From Bilabrum cf. latius (lineage: Eukaryota > Bigyra: Bicosoecida > Bigyra > Bicosoecida), in contig OZ237770.1 in assembly GCA_965178125.1 (NCBI GenBank), forward strand, positions 310,001 through 374,000: a stretch of 64,000 bases of DNA. Reading direction: 5' to 3'. Below the pieces are notes generated by a model that worked only from the letters and a program-made list of their open reading frames with translations, searched no databases and was not told the origin of the DNA. Shown piece by piece: positions 1 to 11,874 of the stretch. The number at the start of each line of letters is the position of its first letter. The stretch's first letter is position 1. The position numbers and the translations under genes were made by a program.

Positions 1-250
1 GTTCCGCAGGGACCGCGGCGAGCCCCTCGACCCCTGCCGGCCAGAAGCAGAGGAAATGAGGCAGCAGGCACTCCTGAATACAGCGTGCTGCGAGTACGCC
101 TCTTGGCGTGGGGAAGACCCTGAAAGCTCGATCGGTGGATCCACGCTATGCAGCTACGTGTCCAATGTCTTTCGTGCGTATACTGGTATTAAGGAGACAG
201 AGTCTGATTCGTTGTTGACGTCAAATGAGATGATACGCGTCTGTGCCTAA
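1..250 (+). CDS. 3' end of an unidentified gene (partial)
   Basis: An open frame enters from the left edge (first full codon at base 2) and ends at TAA 248-250, giving about 82 residues with a Met codon at 56. It has no recognisable domain; Cys and Arg are common near the start and Ser, Thr and Glu near the end. A TAA stop fits the window's stop usage. Without the upstream part it cannot be confirmed as coding, and it could be a chance open frame. Confidence 0.3.
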   Translation, partial: FRRDRGEPLDPCRPEAEEMRQQALLNTACCEYASWRGEDPESSIGGSTLCSYVSNVFRAYTGIKETESDSLLTSNEMIRVCA

Positions 251-363
251 TAGGATAGGGCCAAGGTGGCAATGCAGGGAGCAAAGCACACGGTCCCTAG
301 GGCGGGGAACAGGAACAGGAAGCCATGTAGCGACGAGGCCAGTCGACGTGCAAAGGGAAAGAG

Positions 364-1747
364 GTGTATACCAGGGCTGCACTTTATTAAGGGCAAAACC
401 TTAATAACAGGACCCAAGCTCGGCCATTAAGGTGGGTATTAAGGAGATTTTCAAAATAATCCATGCTATTAAGATCGAGTCTCTGGATCCTGGTGATATC
501 TTCAGAATACTTGCAATCACGCATGATTTATAGCCCACAAATGATAAACAACATGCAACTAAACAACATAGTTTTGCAGTTATCCAGGCCGTGGCGCTGG
601 CTGGATAGCCACAAGCAGCCACTATACGCTTCACTTGTGCTTGGTCACCAAGGCTCGCAGAACCGTCAGGCTTGCATGGTACGGGTACGGGCTGTAGCGA
701 GAGCCCTTTAAGTGTACAGCGACCACTTGACGGGATGAAGGGTGGGCATGTACCGTGTAAAAGTAGCCTTCAGGTCCCAGGGTACAGACCACGATCCTGG
801 ATGGTGCACTTGAACACCCTTGCTGCAGCCATCACTTCGATTTGAACCCCCACACACCGTCCCGCCGCATAGTCCTCACGTACTACTGCGAGCTCAGCAT
901 CTTCTCCATGCCATCAGGCGTCTGCAGCATCTCCCCAACAACTGTCGAGCTCTTCTCGACCTCGTTTACGATGGCCAAGCGCAAACTTCGCGGCGATGAG
1001 GTCGTCGGACCCTTCGGAAGTAGCTGCACTCACGAATTGAACAAGCAGTTGCCGCCCCCTGCTGCCTGTCCGATGGCCTGCCGGGTAGATAACGATTACG
1101 TATGCCACAGATCCATCAACTCTGTACGGTCGATGGTGATCCCGGGCGCGAGTTCCTTGCTCAGGGCGGTAGCATGGTCAGCTTGCGCTGCGGCGGCACC
1201 TGCGTCTGCACCGGTCGGAGAAGCGCACTCTGTGCCTCCTCTACGCTAGGGCGCAATAGGCGATATATCCACCATATCCATCAGGTGGAACTCAACTGGT
1301 ACGTACATCCTGCGCAACGTCACGTGCTGCGAGCCAACTCAGCCTGGCTTCCAGCCGGTCGAAGTAAGCAGCCCTTGCCTCGCGGTATGCCTAAGCTTCG
1401 TACGAATCCATCAGCACCAGTCCATCTTCAGTAATGACGAATACAAAGCCAACGGCAGTGCTTGGTAGCGCCCACCACTTGTTCTTCTCGAGCCATGCCT
1501 TGCCAAAAACCGAGGAGCACGAACAGTCGGTGATTATATTGCTGATGAATTCATCCTCTTTAGTATCGCAGCGATGGCGTGCTTTCCCTTCGAATCCCAT
1601 GTCTTTGATGTGATTGCACGCTGCGTCCTCCAGCAAGACGCCAACGCTTTTGCTTCTGAAGCTATTAGGGCGCCCTGGTGCAAGCAGATGTAAGTCATCG
1701 TGATTCGTCAGCAGCTTATTAAGGTTAAGTGCAGCCCTGGTGTACAT
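364..1747. repeat. Inverted partial duplication of the 5' end of the 1.3-1.7 kb gene
   Basis: Bases from about 364 (TGTATACCAGGGCTGCACTT) match, in inverted orientation, the first bases of the minus-strand gene at 1747-1727 (TGTACACCAGGGCTGCACTT), and both copies run on into TTAATAA-type sequence. Only the outer arms (about 364-410 and 1700-1747) are repeated; what lies between is unrelated. It looks like a fragmentary gene copy or an old inverted duplication. The stretch 251-1291 holds no other gene I can support. Confidence 0.45.
1292..1747 (-). CDS. Hypothetical protein, about 151 aa, one in-frame TAG
   Basis: It starts at ATG 1747-1745 and ends at TGA 1294-1292. TAG 1393-1391 interrupts the frame after DSYEA, and the reading continues as an Arg/Ala-rich helical tail (AYREARAAYFDRLEARLSWL) before the TGA, which looks like one protein rather than a chance extension. 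A hydrophobic strand-like stretch (GFVFVITEDGLVLMDSYEA) lies before the TAG. I recognise no family. An open minus-strand stretch at about 1171-914 without an ATG could be another exon, but nothing links the two. Confidence 0.5.
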
Positions 1748-1966
1748 TTGCAGTATCAGAGGTATACTGCATTCAAGACGGTCCGGTCAAGACCCAGCCA
1801 TTCGGGGTCAAGCCTAGTAGGTCCGCGGGACTTAAGTACAGTGACCGGATTTGGAGTGCAACACGCTGTATAATCTGCATTCATTCAGCGCAAGCATTGC
1901 ATATAGCTTGTCAATTCCCCCGCTGCAACCTCAGCACCAGCGCACGTGACGGCTTCATCCACTCCT

Positions 1967-4705
1967 TCACACGGCCTCGGCCGCCTGGTGCTCTTCCTTC
2001 ACATCGATCGCCTTGTCGTCCTTCTTAGCAGTCCCTGGCTTGGTGTTCCTGCATTTGAAGAAGTAGGTGGCTGCTCCCACCATGACAGCAATTACGACGA
2101 CCACCACCACCACGATGATGATGACCATGCTGGCCCCTCCCTCGTCGTCATCTTCGTCCGTGGAAGGAGCCACAGCCTCCTCCACTTGCTGGTCCTCTTC
2201 TTGTACAGTGACCTCCGCGGCAGTACTCGTCGTATCAACCACCAGTAGCCGGGCCATCTCAACGGGCGCAGCCATCCTGAGCAGCCCCACCAGCGTCTCA
2301 TCATCGGACGTGGTCATGTTGCCACGCAGCAAGGCCAGGATATCCTGCCTCGTCTGCTCCACGTCGGTGCGCTCCAGCGGGATCGTTACGGTGAAATCCA
2401 GCTCGATGGCGGAAACACCATTTTCCTCTGAGCCCGAGGCCTGAAGGGAGCGGCCCCTGCTGGTCGAGGACGTTGTCAGCCGGTCGATGGCCACATCATC
2501 ACTTCTGGCCACGTCCTCGATGGCCGTGATGAAGGGAGTCAGCAGGTTTGACTGGAAGATGGGCGTGGTCACGCTCTACACTGTGGTCCTCGACACCGTG
2601 ATGCGGCTGCCCCTGCGCCTCGTGGGGGACGTGCATGTGTTCCTGCTGGCCGAGCACACGAGTCCACTTGCGCAGTTGGCCGTGGCGATGCAGGTCCTGC
2701 CCTGGGAGCACAAGGGACAGTTCTCAGTGGATGTGTCTCCGCAGTCAATGTCGGTCTCCTGACCGTTGATCTCACCATCACTGCATGTCGATCCCGTGAC
2801 ACTACCGGTGCTAGAAGTGCTCGGCGTCGGCGAGTTGCTGGGACTGCTGGTGATGCTCGGTGTGGGGGAGGTGCTGGGGATGCTGGTGATGCTCGGCGTG
2901 GGCGAGGTGCTGGGACTGCTGGTGATGCTCGGCGTGGGCGAAGTGCTGGGGCTGATGCTCGGCGTGGGCGAGGTGCTGGGACTGCTTGTGATGCTCGGCG
3001 TGGGCGAAGTGCTGGGGCTGATGCTCGGCGTGGGCGAGGTGCTGGGACTGCTTGTGATGCTCGGCGTGGGCGAAGTGCTGGGGCTGATGCTCGGCGTGGG
3101 CGAGGTGCTGGGACTGCTACTCGGGGTGGTTGACGGTGACGGTGACGGCAATACCACCTCATTAAACAAGATCCAAGTAGCCCCGCGATTATTGCCTTCC
3201 CCATCGTCATCGGAGACTGCCCCCACTGCGAGGTCGGTGGTGCCATCTCCGTCCAGATCGCCCAGGGATGCAACGGAAGATCCGAAGTAGTCATCATTGT
3301 CCAGCTCGCCGGTGAAGCTGCCTTTAGTAGAGGAGATCTTCTGGTGGGACTTGACAGTGCCGTCGGTGTGCAAGAAGAGGATCCAAGTAGCCCCGCGGTT
3401 TGAGCCTCCATCATCATCCCAGGTGGCCCCCACTGCGAGGTCGGTGGTGCCGTCTCCGTCTAGGTCGCCAAGGGATGCCACGGAATTTCCGAACTTGTCA
3501 CTATCGTTCAGCTCGCCGGTGAAGCCGCCTTCCGTAGAGGAGATCTTCTGGTGGGACTTGACGGTGCCGTTGGTGTGCAAGAAGAGGATCCAAGCAGCCC
3601 CTCCAGTGCTGCCTCCACCATAATACATTGGTAACCCCACTACAAAGTCGGTGGTGCCATCGCCGTCCAGATCGCCCAGGGATGCCAAAGAAGATCCAAA
3701 GTGGTACCCATAGCTGAGCTCGCCGGTGAAGCCGCCTTTAGTAGAGGAGATCTTCTGGTGGGACTTGACAGTGCCGTCGGTGTGCAAGAAGAGGATCCAA
3801 GCAGACCCGCGGTTTGAGCCTCCATCGCTATCCCAGGCGGCCCCCACTGCGAGGTCGGTGGTGCCATCTCCGTCCAGATCGCCCAGGGATGCCACGGAAG
3901 ACCCGAACTAGTCCCTATCGTTCAGCTCGCCGGTGAAGCTGCCTTCCGTAGAGGAGATCTTCTGGTGGGACTTGACGGTGCCGTTGGTGTGCAAGAAGAG
4001 GATCCAAGTAGCCCCGCGGTTTGAGCCTCCATCATCATCTTGGGGCACCCCCACTGCAAGGTCGGTGGTGTTATCTCCGTCCAGATCGCCCAGGGATGCC
4101 AAGGAATATCCGAAGTAGTCATTGTCGTCCAGCACGCCGGTGAAGCCGCCTTCCGTAGAGGAGATCTTCTGGTGGGACTTGACGGTGCCGTTAGTGTGCA
4201 TGAAGAGGACCCAAGTAGCACCGTGTTGTGTGGTTCCATCATTATCGAAGAGTACCCCCACTGCGAGGTCGGTGGTGCCATCTCCGTCCAGATCACCCAA
4301 GGACGCCACGGATTTTCCGAAATTGTCAGTTCTGCCTAGCTCGCCGGTGAAGCCGCCTTCCGTAGAGGAGATCTTCTGGTAAGATTTGACAGTCAACTTA
4401 GCTCCTGTCGAACTCAGCTCTCGCCTCAAAGAGCGCTCTGATGCCACAGCCATTACGAGGTTGTACCCCATGGCAGCGAATGCAGTTGGGGCAGCCGCCA
4501 CGGCCGCCGCAAGGATGCTGCAACAAGCAAAGAGGGCGGATTCAAAAAATAGAGCGTTCTCTTGAATGGAGTTGCCAAGAGTTGCTGCCAGGTGCGTGAG
4601 ATAAGAAGAAGGTGGACGCCGCTGCACGCGATTTGGAGGGGCACAGTCCAACTTGTTGAACCAAAATCCTCACAGGCATGCCTTCGTGCCAGATGTTACA
4701 GACAT
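1967..4705 (-). CDS. Integrin-alpha-like FG-GAP repeat type I membrane protein
   Basis: Two exons, 4705-4674 and 4517-1967 (860 aa). Splicing the 32-nt first exon to the second gives a clean signal peptide (MSVTSGTKACLILAAAVAAA). The ectodomain has at least six FG-GAP/integrin-alpha repeats of about 60 residues, each with FGxSVASLGDLDGDGTTDLAVG, the DxDGDG calcium loop and an SHQKISS strand: a likely beta-propeller. A Ser/Pro/Thr repeat stalk follows, then a Cys-rich module (DIDCGD...CPLCSQG), a juxtamembrane region, a Val/Ile transmembrane helix and a short charged tail ending at TGA. TAG codons at 3910-3908 (within a repeat, D*FGSSVASLGD, where sister repeats have Y, K, H or N) and 2578-2576 lie in frame. 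Probably an adhesion or cell-surface receptor; the ligand is unknown. Confidence 0.9.
2820..3120 (-). repeat. Tandem repeat encoding the Ser/Pro/Thr stalk of the FG-GAP protein
   Basis: Alternating units of about 36 and 24 bp built on a GGCGTGGGCGAGGTGCTGG core on the plus strand encode SPTPSISPSTSPTPSITSSP-type sequence on the minus strand. Units are nearly identical, so copy number is likely to vary between alleles. The product resembles an O-glycosylated stalk. Confidence 0.8.
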
Positions 4706-5127
4706 TGTGTTGCTTTGCGGTTCTTTCATCTGGGATATTTCGAAGGGCATGAATCAAGTGAAATGCGTAGTATCGAGTTGTAGCACTGAAGGGACAAGCC
4801 TGGCGGTACTCGCAGGATACCATGCTTGGAGCTGGCAGTGTGCAACTGCTATGGAACAGTTGGTGAATCGCGTTTGTTTGGTGACACTAGGCTTTGCCGA
4901 CAAGTCTTGTGGGAAGTGTAGATGGGTCTTGGTTCTTCACCGTAGTCCACCACAAAGCATCTATATGGATCAACGAAACGATTGCCAAACAGCATCAGAA
5001 CGTTAAGTGCATGAAGTGCTAGTACTACTTAGTAATCTCACGTACGAGGCTGAATTCTACAAGGGGCTTGGGGCGAGAGACCTCTCGAAATCTGTATCAG
5101 CTGAATTGTGCTAATCGTAAAAATCAA
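4706..5127. other. Intergenic, no gene seen
   Basis: This lies between the start of the FG-GAP gene and the left end of the DIRS element. It presumably carries the FG-GAP promoter. Short open frames here have no domain and no support. Confidence 0.5.
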
Positions 5128-5248
5128 ATGCTTTACTCACAAAGTAACGCGCGGTTTTCCGGAGCGCGCAGTACACGACCGCACGGGGTCCATACCTGCG
5201 TCTCCTACCGTAGTAGGCACCGCTCTAAGGTCGGACAACCCGACAAAC
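5128..5248 (+). repeat. DIRS terminal repeat A1
   Basis: Identical to 14081-14201 over 121 bp. It contains the near-palindromes CTACCGTAGTAG and GTCGGACAACCCGAC, typical of recombinase-recognised ends. The gag-like ORF starts 31 bp downstream. Confidence 0.85.
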
Positions 5249-5279
5249 ACCAACCTCGTTAAGTACACTAACATTCGCC

Positions 5280-7444
5280 ATGGCTGCGGTTGCTCCCTCC
5301 CTCGAAGGCGCGCAGCGGGCGTTCATGTCAACGTGGACCGACCCCAGCTCAACTACCGACGCCTGCAATAGCACACTCCAGTGCCTCATCGACGTCAAGA
5401 CATGGAACAAGGACGCCTTTATCATCTTTCTCCGGGACTGGCTGTCTGGCTCCGCCGCGCCGCAAGCTCTGCACAGCGCAGTACGCTCGCGCGCCGATGC
5501 TCTGCCAGATAAGCTCTACACCGCCATCGTCGACCAGAAGCTGGCGTTCGCCGACAAAGCAGCTGGGACAATCATTTTTGCCCAATGCGTCGCGCATCTC
5601 CACAGCACCTTACGTCAATACCGCATTGAACTGTAGAGGTACACGACGGCCGTCAACAGAGCGGCTCAACGCCTCTTTCTGCTTGCCGCCATCCACCGGC
5701 TAACTTCGGGCGGCGCAGCCGGCGACGCGGCTCTCGTTGACCAACTCAAAACAGATGCCGCCTTCCTCACTACAAGCATCGAAACCGTGCGCGGCACCGT
5801 CGACTTCAGCTCCATGTCAGCCGTCGTCGCGGACGCTGCCACTGACCCTCTCCCTCCATTACAAGTCGGAGAGTACCCACACGGCGAGCCTTCGGCTGCT
5901 CCTCAGTCGCATTCCCGAGGTCAAAACGAACGTCATCACCGGCGAACACAGCTACCAGGCATTCCCAGACGACCTTACCGCCATCCTCGGGGCTGACTGC
6001 GACAACCTGTAGAAGTTCACCAAGACCAGCTCAGGGGTCTTGGGCATCATCGCTTCCGAAGTGCAGGCCAGAGCCGTTGCTCACAACCAACAAACTGTTG
6101 CTTTGGGAGCTCTTCTCCTGACGTCCGGACGGGGCCCCTCATCGGAGCCCGCGCCGGTGCCTCGCAGCGGCAGCAGTGACTCCGCTGCGGCGCCACTGGC
6201 CATCCTCAGCAGCGACCATCTCCTCTTCCCTCCCCGCATGCTCAAGGGCGTCGTCGTGCTAAAGGATAGGGCGGTGACTCGGGCAGCCTTCCTCGACGGC
6301 GCAGTCGCAACCAGCTTCGCCGACCAACTGGTAACATCGATGCACACCCTCAAGGCCGCGGTTCAAGACGACTTCACGGCTGACAAGCTGGGCCCGGGGT
6401 GCACCAGCTGCAGCTATCTACCGTTCAAGGAAGTGCTGTTCGATACCCCAGCTCAAGTGGCAGCCTCACACAGCGCGGTGGCTGCCTATTCCCCGCCCGC
6501 CGCGTACAGCACCGACTCTTCGTACCTGCTGCTGATGGCTCTGACCACGTGCTGCAACTCAGACGCTGGTCTCCCTGGCACCATACCAGCTCATCCCGCG
6601 GCCAGCAAGTCTGTGCACGCCAAGAAGGTTTACCTCATGGCAACCCCGCACGGGGCTCATCCACGTGGACTCGTCGACACCTGGTTGAAGGCGGCCGACC
6701 GTCTCTCCCGCAACCTCGAGACCGCCCTGCCTACGCTCCTGCCCGTAAAAATTTTCGGTCGCCATGCAGACCCTCCGGCAACATCCCGAACCATTCGCAG
6801 GAGCAAGCGCCATGCGGGACATACTGGGTTCCATCGCCGAAGCCCTTCTGTCCCACGTCGGCGTCAGCGTCAGCAAGGCTGAGCCGTACGCAGCACTGGA
6901 CCGCGGCCCATTAGCCGCGGCCGTCGCCAACACGCTGCTGGATCTACTCTTCATGGCTACAAAGCTGGCTACACACGTCTTCCCGCTCTTGCAGAAACTT
7001 CAGCTGTCCGACCATCGCATCATCGTGTTGCTCGGCGGCCTCCTTCACTGCGGCGTCATCAACCCCTTCGCGGCCCCAGCTCGACTCGACAAGCTTCAAG
7101 ACCTCCTCTGGCCCCCCCCACGCCCCTCCCAGCAGCCAGCCGCGAAGCAGGACCGTGCAGGGCACAAGCGCAGCGCCGAGTATGCACGCACTAGCCCAGA
7201 CTCCCGCCCGCCACCCTCCCAACAGCCACGCACGCCGACGGCCTCCTACGGAGGTGGCAGATCCGACACATACGGGTCTGGCCCAGCGACTGGCGGCGCT
7301 GCACAACGCTCAACCCACTCCACCAGCTCCCGGCCGCGGGGTGGTGGTGGTACATGGCAGCGAACCCCCAGCGGCTACGCGGGCGGCAGCGGGCGAGGTC
7401 GCGACCGGAGCTACTCAAACGGTTATCGCGGCCCTCGTCAATGA
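5280..7444 (+). pseudogene. DIRS gag-like ORF, frameshifted
   Basis: The reading begins at ATG 5280 just after A1 and needs two frame changes, near 5860-5900 and near 6750, to reach TGA 7442-7444. TAG codons at 5634-5636 and 6010-6012 are in frame. The first part is Ala-rich and helical, the middle carries hydrophobic helices, and the last part ends in a Gly/Arg/Ser/Pro-rich basic tail like a nucleic-acid-binding gag C-terminus. I find no diagnostic domain; assignment rests on position before the RT. The frameshifts are decay or sequencing errors. Confidence 0.6.
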
Positions 7445-7531
7445 CATGATGCCGTTGGTGTGTCAGACCGGCTCCAAGGAGCCCCGTCACTGCGCTTCCC
7501 ACAATAGTTCAGCTTCTCCCATCCGAGTACT

Positions 7532-9868
7532 GTGCGCATGTCTACCACACCACCGCCACCCCACCCCGCCCCACACACAGGGGCGGTCTCTCCTGCCCTC
7601 CGGACCCACCTCTCGCACTTCTTCCGCGACGAGGACTTCACGGCCCGCTGCACACCGTCAGCACTCCGCCTGCTCCGCGACCTGGTCACACAGGAGCACC
7701 GAACATACCTGGCCTCGAGCCGGCTGCCGCTCAGTCCCATTAAGGGTTTCTTGCGCGAGCACATCCGGCTTCGCCAAGCCCGAGCTGCACTGCTCGCCGA
7801 CATCCCGACGCCCGATGGCACACCGCCCATCGCTACACGCAGCTCCAACCCATGGGAACTCGCACGGGCCATTCTCATCGCATCTGGCGGACGGGCGCTG
7901 CTAGCTACTGGCACCAAGCTGCCACCAAAGCGACAGCTCCCTCCCTCAGCTATCAAGCTGCACTGCACGATCTGCCGAGCGTGCCGGGTGGCCGCCCCAT
8001 GCCTGGCGGCTCGTCTGCTTGAACGCATCGCCAGCTACGGCGTCCCGTTCTCAGCACATGTCCCTCTCCCGCCCGACCTGCCACTGCTGCGCTCCCTCCA
8101 CCGCGAGTGGCACCAAGCGCTGGCGGCAGCACGGCTGCGCACCACTCGGCAACTACTTCAACAAGACATCTTCGCCATCGAGTCAGCTATGACGGCTACC
8201 CCACCCCGGCCCTTCGACGCAGGGCACACTACGGAGAGCAGCGCCGGCCCGGACCACACGGTCCGCTCCGCCTTGCCTCCCGACGACGATCAGGTTATCC
8301 AGGACCACATAGAACAGCTGGTCTCTGCCGGCGACGCCGAGCAGATTCCGCCGTGCCCCGGTCCCACAGTGGCCACGGTCTTCCTCGTCTCGGGAAAATC
8401 CTGGTCTCCATGCGGCAACACACTGCTTGCCATTTCTGACGACTCTAAGAAGCCCCGCCTGATCATCAGTTTGGTCGCGGCTAACAACAGGCTCGGGCCG
8501 TCGCCTCACTTCAGCTACGACCAACTGGACCCCTACCTCTTCAGCTTATCAAACGGGTCCTTTATTTGCGGCTTCGACTGTCATGATGCCTTTCACTCTG
8601 TCCCACTTGACGAGGGTGCGGCGAAATGGTCAACCTTTCAACACCGCGGCCGCTACTACCGAGCCCTGTCTTTGCCATTCGGCGCAAGATTTTCGCCTAT
8701 CTATTTCTGCTTCATTAGCAGTCATATACCACAGGCCATTAAACGCCGTGCTGCTGGCCTGCCGCACGGGTACGTCTCCGTTCTTCAATATAGCGACGAC
8801 GGCTCCGCTGCAACCCCCAGCGAGATCGGTACCTTCGAATCTCTGCTCACAGCTTTGCTGGCCATACGGCTGATGGGCATGACTGTTAAGCGCTCCAAGC
8901 TTCAGCTCCCTGCGCAGCGACAGGAGCTACTCGGCTGTTCGATCATCACCGTTCCCAGTATCTCCATCACACTCACAGCCGGCAAAGCGGCCCGAGTTCG
9001 TAGACTACTAACCGTCGTCTACAAACTCTCCACTGAGCCTTCAGCATACTTCCCGCTCAAGGCCCTCGGCACACTGGCTGGCCTGATCGAGTACGCCGCA
9101 TGGGTCGTCCCGGGCGGGCATTGTCGCCGCAGAGGCTTCCACGCGGCCTGCTCCGCCGCAACCGGCCGACACCCGGCTCGCAACCCTTTCGCACTCCTCG
9201 AGGTGGCACAAAGACATCTTCAATTCATGGCGGAGCACTTCCCGCCAGCGGTAACACCTTGCGAGCTGCCCGGCTTTCACCTCCACCAGGCGCCGCGCGA
9301 TTTAGCGGAACCAGCAACCGCAGCCGTTTACGACGACACCGTACTTCCCCTCATCTGCGGGTATTCGGACGCTTCCGACACAAACATCGCTTTCTTTTTG
9401 AACGACAGCGATTCCGTTACGGTCGAGAACCTCCCGCGGGATCTGCGCTCTACAAGTTCGTGTGCACGTGAGCTGTTCGGTGTCTTGCAAGGCATTCGCG
9501 CTTGCCTTCGCTCGCACAGATATCCTGCGCGGATACGGTGGGCATGCGATAACACAGGCACTCTGTTTACGCTGCTACGCGGTTCCGCGAACCTGCCTGA
9601 CTTCGTCCAAGCTCGTCTGGAGCACACACTCGACGCCGTGCGAACCGCCGGATGCTACATTGAAGTGGCTTGGCTCCGACGCGACACTCCCCACATCGCT
9701 CTGTGCGACGCAGCGGGAAAGTTGTCTGACGATTAGTTTCTACTCTTCGCAGACTCCCTGCAATGCGGCATTCCGACAACTAGGCATCTATCGCGATCCG
9801 CAAGGCGCACGCTTTTCGGGTTTTAGCCCGATCCGGACGCTCCTCGCGTGCCAGCGGACCAGGTATAA
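7532..9868 (+). CDS. DIRS reverse transcriptase - RNase H
   Basis: A polymerase frame from about ATG 7541 to TAA 9866-9868. RT motifs: CGFDCHDAFHSVPL, then SLPFGARFSPIYF, then the catalytic YSDDGS near residue 420, where other elements have YxDD. RNase H follows with its acidic residues in order (YSDAS, ARELFGVL, CDNTGTL, LCDAAGKLSDD). TAG at 9734-9736 directly follows the last RNase H motif and a second TAG lies about 33 codons on, before the TAA; in the host code the protein has a short C-terminal extension. No aspartic protease is seen, as expected for DIRS elements. Confidence 0.85.
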
Positions 9869-9933
9869 TTGTTCCGTCGTCCCGCGAGGATGTTGCATCT
9901 TCAACTTAGAGCTCGGCCGAGGAACCGACTCAT

Positions 9934-11532
9934 GTGTCGCCGACCTCTGAGCTTACTTGGCGGTGCCACGCCCCGCCACCACCGCTGCTCCCGGAGGCGG
10001 TCGCGACCGACCGCCCCTTCCCATGGCCGCGCCTCGGGCACAACATCGGTCTGGGTCAGAAGCTCGCCGCCGGTTCTGCCCTCATCGAGGGCATGCGGTC
10101 TATTCCGTGGGGCGACATCCCCACGGCCATTTCGACCATGCAATTGCAGGCCCGGCCCTCCTTCGCGGACCTCACTCTGCTCGTGTACACAGCCCGGGCG
10201 GCAGATCTGGCGGAGTCCACGACTCAATCTTATATGGACAATGCCGACCGCCTCTTCAATTTTGCAGTGGACCACGGTCTACCTTTCCACCCGCTGGCTC
10301 TGCCGCAACTGCTCGCCGCCATCAACATCACGATGGGCACCGGTCCTAGTACCCTCAAGGGTTACTACAGCGCATGCGTCTGACTCTGGACATCGGTATT
10401 TGACATCACGATACCACAAGAGGTATCCAACTCCTGCCTCTGCTTCATTCGGACAGTCTCCCGCGGTCACGACGCGCTGGACGCCGGACCTACTCAGGCG
10501 CCTACCCTCTCGTACTACCACCTATTCAGGCTACTCGAGATCGGATTCAAGTCAGGCGACCCCCGCCGTCGCGCATTTGCGGCGGCTTTTCGATTTGGCA
10601 TGGCTTACGGCGCGAGAATCAGCGACCTCCTCCCACGGCTGCGCTCCGAATTCAAACAGTAGCGTACCGCAGACGGTATCACGCTCATTCTCAACATTCG
10701 GCGCAAATCTACAGGGGTGGGTGCACTACCCACGGTTTCTCGGCTCCCACTCGGGCCTGCGAGCGAGACCTTCAATAGTAATCCCCTCAGCCTGGCCGTG
10801 TGGCACTAGGTTCTGGACGACACCCGAGTCGATGAGTCGCCACTCATGTTCCAAGACCCCGCGGCACCTACACGGGCCTGGACGTACAAGGCGTGGTCGC
10901 AGATGCTCAGCACGCTCACCGCAGAAGCCTCCAACGGCGAGTTCTCTCTCTCGAAAACTCACACCATGAAGAGGACCGGTACGACAGCCCTAAAGGACGG
11001 GTAGGTTCGCGCTTCTACGGCAGGACACCAACTAGGATGGGGACCGGGCTCGCGCATGTAGGCGCACTACGAAAGCATGGTGACATCCACCGCAGACACC
11101 GAGTTACGCCGAGCCGAAACCATCATCACTGAAGTGATGCGCAGGCAAGCCGCTGCCATACTGCTTGACGCATAGCTCGTCGCCACCGGCACCACTGACG
11201 AAGAACCCGACCGGACCGCACCTGCAACGCCCCCCCCGGCCGACGCCGACCCTACCCCCGTCCCACAGGCATCTCCGACCACCGGGGCAGCAACAGCCGG
11301 ACTACTATCTTCCCCGCGATCTCGCCAGCGGCCGGCAACTAGAACCGGCCCCCGGCTACGACGGCGACCACAACCTGCCCCGGACTCTCCTGCAGCTGCC
11401 ATTCCGGCTGCGGGCGACGACACTGGGGGTGCAGCTGATGCTGCCCCAGAGCCCAGCCGAAGCCGCCCCGCGCCTGACCCGAAGCGATCCACACGACTCG
11501 CAGGCAAAACAGTGCGGACGCGGTTCAAATGA
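9934..11532 (+). pseudogene. DIRS tyrosine recombinase (phage-integrase family), one TGA
   Basis: A single frame of 533 codons to TGA 11530-11532. The core-binding N-terminal domain (TTQSYMDNADRLFNFA) is followed by the catalytic domain: Arg I in MAYGARISDLLPR, the H-x-x-R segment KTHTMKRTGTTALK, the second His in AGHQLGWGPGSRM, and the Tyr nucleophile in AHYESM. Five TAGs (10660, 10807, 11002, 11059, 11173) are in frame, two between the HxxR box and the Tyr, and the domain stays in register across all of them. TGA 10381-10383 in the linker is a real nonsense mutation under this code, so the copy is inactive. A Pro/Arg-rich tail follows the catalytic domain. Confidence 0.8.
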
Positions 11533-11729
11533 GACTCGAGCACCTCGTGTCTCCAGTCGACGCTCGCGGATGCGACACAAGCAGCCGACTGAGCGTCAAC
11601 CCCACCAACATGGGGCCCCTGACGCGGCGCACTACTATAAATAGGGCCTCACTGGCCCGGAGGTGAGTGCGCCAGGGACCCGCCCATCAACGAATGGACT
11701 GGGCACACTAGTGGGGTGACAGGCGGGTG

Positions 11730-11872
11730 GACATGCAGCCGGGATCTCGCCCCCGGAGGCAGTTCGATCGCCGGCTTGGGCCTGTCACCAATTAGCCACT
11801 AGTGTGTGTCCCGGTGGATAGATCCACCTCCATTTGTTGTACGTGCATAGAGTGGTTGCAACCGGGGAAAAC
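11730..11872 (+). repeat. DIRS terminal repeat B1
   Basis: 143 bp, matching 14255-14397 with one difference (CTCGCCCCC versus CTCCCCCCC). It contains GGTGGATAGATCCACC (inverted repeat) and the palindrome GGTTGCAACC, which also recurs in host exons. Confidence 0.85.
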
Positions 11873-11874
11873 AT

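Noticed and set aside
2766-3290. Plus-strand Gly/Val/Leu-rich frame opposite the FG-GAP stalk
   Set aside because: Antisense shadow of the Ser/Pro/Thr repeat; no start context or domain.
5860-6750. Programmed frameshifting in the gag-like ORF
   Set aside because: Two shifts in one ORF, no slippery heptamer noticed and a nonsense TGA in the recombinase make decay more likely.
9869-10969. A 366-codon plus-strand Arg/Ser/Pro-rich frame overlapping the recombinase
   Set aside because: The recombinase motifs are in another frame; this one is a composition-driven shadow.
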